A DNA stretch of 22,155 nt from a virus: the IMG/VR virus record IMGVR_UViG_3300010396_000579, positions 1 through 22,155 of that record; one strand, written 5' to 3'. Of this stretch, positions 14,933 to 20,707 are shown piece by piece. Position 1 is the stretch's first letter; each line of letters opens with the position of its first letter. The notes beneath the pieces are model-generated. The model did not search any database. It was not told where the DNA came from and was given only the letters and a program-made list of their open reading frames with translations. The translations under genes and the position numbers were made by a program.

Positions 14933-15901
14933 ATGAGTTATGATCCGGCCGCCACGGCGGCAACTCACATCGACGGCCACTTCCGCAGCTTTCCCGCTCC
15001 GGTGGCCATCTCACAGTATGCGCGCGTGAAGCTCGATGGTAGCGGCAATCTGGCCCTGGCCGGCGCCGACGACCTGGAAGTCGGCGAAATCTGGGAGGCC
15101 GCGTTTACCGGCGGCATCCTGCCTCCTGCCCGCAGCGTGCGCCTCGTCACGTCGATGGGCACAACCAAGATGATTGCGGCCGGTGCAATTGGCGTGATGG
15201 CGCAGGTATTTCGCGCGGCCAATGGGCAGATCACCGCAACACCACACGGGTTTGCCCTTGGCTTCGCTCTGATGACAGCCACCGCCAGCGGCGACGTGAT
15301 CGAGGTCTTGCGCTATACCGACCCGGGCGATGCCAATGCCAGCGCCGCGACCACCAGCGTGGCCGGACTGGTCGAGGAAGCGGCGGCGGTCACCAGCCTG
15401 ACCGACAACACGACCGGCAACAACGCCGGCACCACGCTCCCGGTCGGGGCGCCGATTATCACGATTAGCATCCCCATTCCCGCCCTGTCGGCACTGGCTG
15501 CGGGCGTGAACGTGAATTTCGACCCCGGCTTCAATGGCAAGATCGTCTCGGCTGGTTTCCGCACCGGCCCGACACCGGCCAGCACGTCCGGAAAGTCCGC
15601 TACGCTGTTGCCGACCGCCAACGGTTCGCCGGTGTCTGGTGGCACGCTCGCGCTGACCACGGCCAGTAGCAGTGTCGCCGGCGCCTTGACTTCCGGCTCT
15701 TCAATCACCGGCAGCAACACCTTCACCAGTGGCCAGTCAGTTGGCGCCAGCGTTTCCGGCGCAACCGCATTCATCGAGGGCAACGGAGCCATCGAGTTGA
15801 AGCTGCTTAACCAGGACCTGGCGGACGCGCTGGCTGCCAATGCCCTGGCGGTCAACACGCTGCTGGCCAACATGCGGACCGCGGGTCAGTTGCACTCTTA
15901 A
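14933..15901 (+). CDS. Head decoration/capsid cement protein with beta-rich C-terminal domain
   Basis: Predicted 322-aa protein with AAGGA at 14921-14925. The first ~130 residues have repeated hydrophobic beta strands of the DUF2190/cement type (PVAISQYARVKLDGSGNLA, then GAIGVMAQVFRAANGQITA and GDVIEVLRY). After an Ala/Thr-rich linker (about 135-180), a second beta domain follows: IPIPALSALAAGVNVNF, FNGKIVSAGF, GSPVSGGTLALTTASS, then TFTSGQSVG. Its place between scaffold and major capsid matches lambda D. Two domains make it about three times longer than gpD. It probably sits on the outer capsid surface, with the second domain displayed. Confidence 0.75.
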   Translation: MSYDPAATAATHIDGHFRSFPAPVAISQYARVKLDGSGNLALAGADDLEVGEIWEAAFTGGILPPARSVRLVTSMGTTKMIAAGAIGVMAQVFRAANGQITATPHGFALGFALMTATASGDVIEVLRYTDPGDANASAATTSVAGLVEEAAAVTSLTDNTTGNNAGTTLPVGAPIITISIPIPALSALAAGVNVNFDPGFNGKIVSAGFRTGPTPASTSGKSATLLPTANGSPVSGGTLALTTASSSVAGALTSGSSITGSNTFTSGQSVGASVSGATAFIEGNGAIELKLLNQDLADALAANALAVNTLLANMRTAGQLHS

Positions 15902-15933
15902 CCACAACCCGGAAACCGAAACGTCTTGAAATG

Positions 15934-15971
15934 AAAAAACCCGGCCAGTGGACGCCAATCCCCTGGCCGGG
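15934..15971 (-). terminator. Terminator-like hairpin reading on the minus strand
   Basis: CCCGGCCAG (15940-15948) and CTGGCCGGG (15963-15971) form a perfect 9-bp stem with a 14-base loop. Six A residues at 15934-15939 precede it on the + strand, so a T tract follows the stem only on the - strand. On the + strand it would be a stable leader stem without a U tract. Confidence 0.55.
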
Positions 15972-15983
15972 ACAGCACAATCC

Positions 15984-16033
15984 GGCTGTTCGCCGAATCG
16001 CGCCGTAGGAAGCCTGATTTTAAGCGAACAGCC
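15984..16033 (+). promoter_or_regulatory. Stem-loop in the major capsid leader
   Basis: GGCTGTTCGC (15984-15993) and GCGAACAGCC (16024-16033) are a perfect 10-bp inverted repeat with a 30-base loop. It ends nine bases before the GGGAG ribosome binding site of the capsid gene (16042-16046). It may stabilise the mRNA or influence capsid translation. Confidence 0.5.
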
Positions 16034-16055
16034 CCAGCAATGGGAGCTTTTCGCT

Positions 16056-17051
16056 ATGGCTTCTCCTTCCTCCTCAGTCGCCACACTGCGCCCCGATCTG
16101 GCCCGCAGTTTGGAGCAGTTCGATTTGGCCATGGATCGACAGGGCTTTATCGGGCTGCAGTTGTGCCCGGTGATTGAAGCCCAAAAGGCCGGCGGCAACT
16201 GGGGCAAGATCCCGCTCGAGCAATTGCTGCAAACCCGGGAAACCCGCCGCGCTCCCGATGGCAGTTACAGCCGCGGCAAGTACACGTTCGACCCGAATAA
16301 CGTATTTGTTACGACCGAGCACGGGGCCGAAGAGCCGGTCGACGACAACGAAGCCACCATGTATTCCAGCTACTTCGATCAGGAGCTGGTTTGCACGGAG
16401 CGAGCCTACGACGCCGTTCTCCGCAACCAGGAGATCCGCATTGCCGGCCTGTTGACCGACACCGGCGTTTTCACCGGCAGTCAGGCGGTTACGGCTTCGA
16501 CGTATTGGACCGATCACGACAATTCCACGCCCATGGACGACGTGCTCGCCTGGAAACATCAGGTCTGGCGCAACTGCGGCCTGTGGCCCACCGTGCTGGC
16601 GATTCACAAGTTGCTGTTCGATCACCTGCGGCGCAATTCGCAGATGATCGAGCAATTGAAATTCAACGGCATTCAGGACGTCACGCCGTCGAAGATCAAC
16701 GCGGCCATGATCGCGCAGGCTTTGGACGTGGAGCAGGTTCTGGTTGCCGGCAGCCCGAAGAATCTGGCCAATTCGGCGCAGACTCGTTCACTGGCCACGA
16801 TCTGGCCCCAGGACAAGGTTTTGCTCGGCCGCACTTCACAGACCGAAGACCCGCGCGAACCGTGTGTGGCCCGCACGTTCCACTGGGACGAAGACGGCAG
16901 CACGATCGGGGGCACGGTGGAGACCTACCGCGAAGAGAAGATTCGCGGCGACGTGGTGCGCGTTCGCCACCAGGTGGGCGAGCAGTTGTACTACAAGGAA
17001 TGCGCGGTGCTGGCCACCGGACTCTGGCAGAGCGGCGTCGAAGGCTTCTAA
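16056..17051 (+). CDS. Major capsid protein (gpE-like)
   Basis: Predicted 331-aa protein, close to lambda gpE (341 aa). The ATG at 16056 has GGGAG nine bases upstream. The longer frame from 15948 runs through two hairpins and is unlikely to be used. Consistent features: an N-terminal helix (RPDLARSLEQFDLAMD), a loop-rich region with RAPDGSYSRGKYTFDP, and RNQEIRIAGLLTDTGVF, which matches the conserved gpE-type spine. The C-terminus reads LYYKECAVLATGLWQSGV. The position after protease, scaffold and decoration genes fits exactly. It forms the icosahedral shell after scaffold removal. Confidence 0.87.
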   Translation: MASPSSSVATLRPDLARSLEQFDLAMDRQGFIGLQLCPVIEAQKAGGNWGKIPLEQLLQTRETRRAPDGSYSRGKYTFDPNNVFVTTEHGAEEPVDDNEATMYSSYFDQELVCTERAYDAVLRNQEIRIAGLLTDTGVFTGSQAVTASTYWTDHDNSTPMDDVLAWKHQVWRNCGLWPTVLAIHKLLFDHLRRNSQMIEQLKFNGIQDVTPSKINAAMIAQALDVEQVLVAGSPKNLANSAQTRSLATIWPQDKVLLGRTSQTEDPREPCVARTFHWDEDGSTIGGTVETYREEKIRGDVVRVRHQVGEQLYYKECAVLATGLWQSGVEGF

Positions 17052-17066
17052 GTCCAACGGTGCGCC

Positions 17067-17468
17067 ATGGCGACTGTCTTTGACACCTTGTTTGCATCCA
17101 CCGGCTTGCCAGTTCTTTTCCGGAACTTCGGCGAGCCGGTGGTCTACCTGGTGCATGGCGGTCTACAGGTGCCGCTGGTGGCGATTATCTCGCCGGATGA
17201 GGACAGCGAGCCGGAAACCAACCACGAGCGGCTGCGGCTGGAACGGATCAAGGTTCGCATCGGCGTGTCGGATGCGCAGGTTGTCGCCGGCCAGAACGTC
17301 GGCGGCATTCCGTTTCCCAAGGAGTTGGATCGGCTGGTGCGCACGTATGACGTGACGCAGCGGCCTTACGTGTATGTCGAGCCGATCAGCATGAACGAGA
17401 ACACGCAACTGCTGCGGTTCCAGCGTGATCGCGTCGAGCGGATTGGCACCGGGAACCAACAGCGATGA
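17067..17468 (+). CDS. Head-tail connector-like protein
   Basis: Predicted 133-aa protein with a weak ribosome binding region. It begins MATVFDTLFASTGLPVLF. Residues of about 24-75 look beta-rich (EPVVYLVHGGLQVPLVAI, then LRLERIKVRIGVS) and the C-terminus is polar. The place directly after the capsid gene and before a tail-completion protein suggests an FI/FII-type connector or head-completion protein. I do not recognise the family. It overlaps the next gene by four bases (ATGA). Confidence 0.6.
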   Translation: MATVFDTLFASTGLPVLFRNFGEPVVYLVHGGLQVPLVAIISPDEDSEPETNHERLRLERIKVRIGVSDAQVVAGQNVGGIPFPKELDRLVRTYDVTQRPYVYVEPISMNENTQLLRFQRDRVERIGTGNQQR

Positions 17469-17965
17469 GCGCCGTCGAGCCCTGCGGAATCCTGTCGGCG
17501 CCGGTTCACAAGACGGAGCAGTTGCTGGCCCAAAGCCAGACGTTTCAACACAAGGTCAAGGCGGGAACGCCCGAAGATGCCAGGCGGTTTATTCATGTGC
17601 CCAATGAGGACGTTGCCCGTTGGTTTCTCGGCCTGGAACGGCCGGCGGCCGTGGTCTCGCTCGGCAACTCGCTGCTGCAGCGCACCACCGGTTATTACCT
17701 GCGTCCCGAACAGCGCGTCGTGCAACTGCTGCTCACCGACTTTGATTGCTTCCCCGAATCGCGCCGCGACTCGTTCTACGACTTCACCAACTTTGCCGGC
17801 GGCGTCCTGGCGGACCTGGCCAACGGCCAGGCGGAAGACTGCAACCTCACCATCGACAAGATCATTGCCCCCGATGGGCCGCTGTTCACGCATCCCAACC
17901 GGCAAAGCGAGCCGGACAAAAACTACTGGCTGATCTTCATCGACATCTACGTCAGCGATAAGTGA
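17465..17965 (+). CDS. Connector/tail-terminator region protein
   Basis: Predicted 166-aa protein starting in an ATGA overlap. Mixed alpha/beta composition, with EDARRFIHVPNEDVARWFLG and VVQLLLTDFDCFPESRRDSFYDF segments and a C-terminal YWLIFIDIYVSDK. Single Cys residues and no membrane helix. The genomic place matches lambda genes between FII and V. Function is assigned only by position. Confidence 0.55.
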   Translation: MSAVEPCGILSAPVHKTEQLLAQSQTFQHKVKAGTPEDARRFIHVPNEDVARWFLGLERPAAVVSLGNSLLQRTTGYYLRPEQRVVQLLLTDFDCFPESRRDSFYDFTNFAGGVLADLANGQAEDCNLTIDKIIAPDGPLFTHPNRQSEPDKNYWLIFIDIYVSDK

Positions 17966-17971
17966 GCACTC

Positions 17972-18475
17972 GTGGCCTCGGTCAACTTCAATATCACGCT
18001 CATCGAGACGCAACCGCCTGAGGCGCTGGCCAAGCAATGGCCCACCGTGGCCGGCGCCGCCAATCGCGCGGCCGGTGACCTGTATGCCACCACGCTCTTG
18101 CCGCAACGCTTCAAGCCCGGCAACCGTGAGAAGTTCGGCTTTCAACCCCGCAAGCCCGATTACGAACAGCGCAAGCTCCGCTACGCGGCCTATGGCATCG
18201 CGCAGGAGGGCGGCGTGGCCGATCTCGTATTCCGCGGCACACTGCGAGACCGAATCCTCTCCAGCGGCGTCGTGTTCGCCGATCAGCACCAGGCCATTGT
18301 CTCGATGGTCGGCACCAGCTACGTCAACATCGGCCGCGCCGGCTCGCCGGACAAGGCGCATGAGATTGCCCTGCTGGTGGAGAGTGAATTGCGCCCTGTG
18401 CAGGAAACCCAAGAGCGCGTCGTGCAACAGCAGATCGCGCAAATCGAAGACACCAAAACCACACGTTCTCGCTAA
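17972..18475 (+). CDS. Tail completion/virion morphogenesis-like protein (gpZ position)
   Basis: Predicted 167-aa protein starting at GTG, six bases after the preceding stop. The central part has the pattern of tail-completion and HK97 gp10-type proteins: basic aromatic segment FKPGNREKFGFQPRKPDY, then EQRKLRYAAYG, then VADLVFRGTLRDRIL (the RK...G.L motif), followed by beta strands. The C-terminal 30 residues form a polar helix. It likely completes the tail end or helps in tail-head joining. The motif is recognised from general pattern and not from alignment. Confidence 0.65.
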   Translation: MASVNFNITLIETQPPEALAKQWPTVAGAANRAAGDLYATTLLPQRFKPGNREKFGFQPRKPDYEQRKLRYAAYGIAQEGGVADLVFRGTLRDRILSSGVVFADQHQAIVSMVGTSYVNIGRAGSPDKAHEIALLVESELRPVQETQERVVQQQIAQIEDTKTTRSR

Positions 18476-18486
18476 GGACTTTTTCT

Positions 18487-19425
18487 ATGGCTGTCTCGCA
18501 AGTCTACGTCCTGCATGGCGTGCAAACGCCGAACGTGTTTTATGGCCAGATCACCCAGCACGCCAACAGCTCGGGCGTCGACCAGATGTTGCAGTATAGC
18601 GCGGGCTATCCCGTTCCGCTGTACCGCGGCGTCCGGGGCGCCAAGCCGATCGTCACGTTCACCACCACGCAACTGGCCACGCTGATCGGTGAATGCGGCA
18701 TCTATGGCGTGGATCAGTCGGGCGGCAATGTCGATCTGTATTACCGTCTGGCCACCGATCGGGGCTCGCGGGCCAGCCCCACGGCCACCGTGCATTACCG
18801 CTTCCGCATGCAGAACGCATTTATGTTCTGGCGCCGCATCCAGGCGAACAACCAGGGGGAAGCCACGGCCGAAGTCACGATCTATGGCCTGTTCGACGGC
18901 ACCAATCCGCCGGTCGTTCCGGCTGGTTCCACGGCGCTGGCGGGCACGCCCACGGCGGCCGAGTCGTTTGGCCTCGGTCCCATTGTGATCAACGGCAGTG
19001 TGTACAGCGGCTTCCAAAGCGCTTCGCTCGATCTGGGCGTCGAACTCATCGAACGCTCGGACCAGTCCGACCCCTGGATGAGTTTTTGCGGCATCAAACA
19101 GCTCAACCCGATCGTCACGGCCAGCGGCCTGAACCCCGCGGCCTGGACCACGCTGGGCGTGCTGGGCTCGAACCTGACCAGCTTCATTCTGTACCTGCGC
19201 AAGCGGAACCTCGACTGCGCTGGGGACGCGGCCTATGTCGCGGATGGCACCAGTCAGCACATCGCGGTTTCCTCGAGCAAGGGGATGATCATGCCGCAGC
19301 AATCGTCTGGCGGAGGCAACACGGAATTGATCACCGGCATTTGGGCGGGCCTGGTCAGCCCCGATGGCACCAGCGACCCCTTGAGCGTTTCGGCGGCGGC
19401 GACCATCGCCAGCCCGGCGGCATGA
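18487..19425 (+). CDS. Major tail tube protein
   Basis: Predicted 312-aa protein with AAGGA at about 18474-18478 upstream of the ATG. It is beta-rich and Gly/Ser/Thr-rich, with SQVYVLHGVQTPNVFYGQI at the N-terminus, an internal IGECGIYGV segment and EATAEVTIYGLFDG. The C-terminus is Ala/Ser-rich, which suits a tube protein with an Ig-like or flexible tail. The position between tail completion and tape measure matches lambda V. The length is somewhat larger than gpV (246 aa). The next 31-aa frame starts in an ATGA overlap with its stop. Confidence 0.75.
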   Translation: MAVSQVYVLHGVQTPNVFYGQITQHANSSGVDQMLQYSAGYPVPLYRGVRGAKPIVTFTTTQLATLIGECGIYGVDQSGGNVDLYYRLATDRGSRASPTATVHYRFRMQNAFMFWRRIQANNQGEATAEVTIYGLFDGTNPPVVPAGSTALAGTPTAAESFGLGPIVINGSVYSGFQSASLDLGVELIERSDQSDPWMSFCGIKQLNPIVTASGLNPAAWTTLGVLGSNLTSFILYLRKRNLDCAGDAAYVADGTSQHIAVSSSKGMIMPQQSSGGGNTELITGIWAGLVSPDGTSDPLSVSAAATIASPAA

Positions 19426-19517
19426 ATCGAGTCGAGCGATGTTGTATTGCGTTCACGAAACTTGCGGCTGCGTACGCCGTGCTGAGACTCGCGTATTACC
19501 TCCTTTTCCAAAGGTGA
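19422..19517 (+). CDS. 31-aa single-span membrane peptide
   Basis: A 31-codon frame starting in an ATGA overlap with the tail tube gene. The peptide begins MNRVERCCIAFTKLAAAY and ends YYLLFQR. It has basic ends and a hydrophobic centre (about 8-28), so it resembles a one-helix membrane peptide with two adjacent cysteines near the N-terminus. The AAGGTGA ribosome binding site of the next gene spans its stop. It is unusual inside a tail operon. It may be a small regulatory or membrane peptide, or a frame that carries ribosomes to the next start. Confidence 0.5.
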   Translation: MNRVERCCIAFTKLAAAYAVLRLAYYLLFQR

Positions 19518-19520
19518 CCC

Positions 19521-19814
19521 ATGGCGGGCGATGAACAAGCCACGACGGGCGAACAGGAAAAACCCAAGGCCACCGGCAGCGGCCCGGCGGTGCGGACGCT
19601 GTTTGAGCAGAGGCGCGATTACCTGTCGCAATCACTGTCCATCACCAAGGCCGATGCCACCGCGCGGCTCAACAGCCTGGTGGGCAACTACGCGGCCAAG
19701 AAGGGCATGCACGACGAAGGCCCGGCGCGTGATTTCGTGCTGGATCTCGACCCCGAACGGCTGTTGGACCTGCTGGCCCACGGCGCGCACGAGGCGGCTC
19801 GGCTGCTGAAGTAA
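19521..19814 (+). CDS. Small helical protein in tail operon
   Basis: Predicted 97-aa protein with AAGGTGA at 19511-19517 just upstream of ATG. The first ~25 residues are polar and disordered (GEQEKPKATGSG). The rest is helical and charged (FEQRRDYLSQSLSITKADATARLN, then ERLLDLLAHGAHEAARLLK). It sits between the tail tube and a frameshift gene, where lambda-like phages have tail-assembly chaperones. It might be a partner of the chaperone, but no family is recognised. Confidence 0.6.
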   Translation: MAGDEQATTGEQEKPKATGSGPAVRTLFEQRRDYLSQSLSITKADATARLNSLVGNYAAKKGMHDEGPARDFVLDLDPERLLDLLAHGAHEAARLLK

Positions 19815-19849
19815 CTAGCCCCTGACCACTAGCCACTGGCCCCTATTCA
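19815..19849 (+). repeat. Heptamer tandem array CTAGCCM upstream of start codon
   Basis: Five consecutive heptamers occupy 19815-19849: CTAGCCC, CTGACCA, CTAGCCA, CTGGCCC and CTATTCA, the last running into the ATG at 19849. They replace any visible ribosome binding site. I associate such CTAGCCA-like arrays with planctomycete intergenic DNA, but have not searched for them. Confidence 0.6.
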
Positions 19850-20646
19850 TGGCTTGCTTGCAGTATTTCCTCCCCGGCGTGATGGCTTCCGACCTGGCAT
19901 CGGGCGGCCAACTCAATCGGCCACTGCTGGAAGAGCGCGGCTTGGGCAGCATCTTCGCGGACATCACCAGGCCGGCAGACTGCCCGCATTTCGAGCTGGC
20001 CGGATCGGGCGGCCCGGGCGGCAAGCCGGGCGTGATCATTTACGCACTGCCGGGCCACGGCAATCCGCCGCGCCGCACGGGCTACTTTGCCGACGACAAG
20101 AATTTCGAATGGTCTCCGGTTGGCGATGGCTCGAAGCTCTGGATTTGCATCGATCGAGCGTTCCCGCCGGCGCCGGTGGATCTCCCGCGACGGCAGATGA
20201 TCGAAGGGCATGCGGTCAAGCTCGATGACGGAAACGAGTGGATCGTCCCCGTGATTCGCCGTTGGGGCGGCGGCACGCGGTTGCCGCGCAGCTTTTCCTA
20301 CGACTCGGCCGGCAAGCTCCTGCAAGCCGTCAAGCCAGGATACCAGGCGTATTGGGAGCGATCTGCGGCCGTGTCTGATTTCGTCTATGCCAATGGCAGC
20401 GTTGAGTTGCAGTGGGCCGTTGATACCTGCCTCGACCTGTTGGGCCTGAATTATCGCCTCGGCCGCAACGAGCAAACCGTCCTGGGGCTCGTGGGTTCCG
20501 AGAACTGGCGCGACATCTTGCGAGCCGCGGTGGATTATCCGACCGCACTACAGGTGCTTGAGGAGGAACGACTCAAAAAAAAAGCGGAGCCTGTGAATTC
20601 TCCGCCCGCTATGTCGAGTGCCGAACCTGGCTCGACGGCCGGCTGA
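19849..20646 (+). CDS. Tail assembly chaperone-like protein, zero-frame product
   Basis: Predicted 265-aa protein located where lambda encodes G/GT, just before the tape measure gene. The start has no Shine-Dalgarno sequence and is preceded by a heptamer array. The N-terminal ~150 residues are beta-rich (GVIIYALPGHGNPPRRTG, then WICIDRAFPPAPVDLP and EWIVPVIRRWGGG). The C-terminal part is helical (VELQWAVDTCLDLLGLNY, then NWRDILRAAVDYPTALQV), ending in a Lys-rich stretch at the slippery site. The zero frame adds 20 residues after AAA-AAA-AAA and stops. A -1 shift at that site would give a 285-aa form. The chaperone role is inferred from location and frameshift. The fold is not recognised and is longer than lambda gpG (140 aa). 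Confidence 0.65.
   Translation: MACLQYFLPGVMASDLASGGQLNRPLLEERGLGSIFADITRPADCPHFELAGSGGPGGKPGVIIYALPGHGNPPRRTGYFADDKNFEWSPVGDGSKLWICIDRAFPPAPVDLPRRQMIEGHAVKLDDGNEWIVPVIRRWGGGTRLPRSFSYDSAGKLLQAVKPGYQAYWERSAAVSDFVYANGSVELQWAVDTCLDLLGLNYRLGRNEQTVLGLVGSENWRDILRAAVDYPTALQVLEEERLKKKAEPVNSPPAMSSAEPGSTAG
20561..20605 (+). promoter_or_regulatory. Programmed -1 frameshift (or slippage) signal
   Basis: Three elements in order: AGGAGG at 20561-20566, a Shine-Dalgarno-like stimulator; nine A residues at 20575-20583 with zero-frame codons AAA-AAA-AAA; and a perfect 6-bp hairpin GCGGAG (20584-20589)/CTCCGC (20600-20605) with a 10-base loop. The spacing from AGGAGG to the last A-AAA-AAA heptamer is 10 bases, as in dnaX-type sites. 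The hairpin starts directly at the A run, which is closer than usual and could also favour transcriptional slippage. Confidence 0.8.
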
Positions 20647-20705
20647 CCAACCAGTACCCGTCCCGCGGCGAACTATTCCTGGCCGCTCATCCTGATATGC
20701 AGTAA
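20583..20705 (+). CDS. -1-frame extension of the chaperone-like gene
   Basis: After slippage the frame reads AGC GGA GCC and stays open for 40 codons to TAA at 20703-20705. The extension has a coding-like sequence (CEFSARYVECRTWLDGRL, then YPSRGELFLAAHPDMQ). The only in-frame ATG is near its end and no other usable start was seen, so it should be reached only by frameshift. It ends two bases before the tape measure ATG. The composite protein would be about 285 aa, in the role of lambda gpGT. Confidence 0.75.
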   Translation, partial: SGACEFSARYVECRTWLDGRLTNQYPSRGELFLAAHPDMQ

Positions 20706-20707
20706 CG

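Noticed and set aside
15948-16055. Upstream extension of the major capsid frame
   Set aside because: It lacks a ribosome binding site, runs through two hairpins, and the ATG at 16056 has GGGAG correctly spaced.
17366-18442. Long minus-strand reading frame (358 aa) opposite connector/tail genes
   Set aside because: It spans three overlapping + strand genes with ATGA junctions and has no ribosome binding site or recognisable domain.
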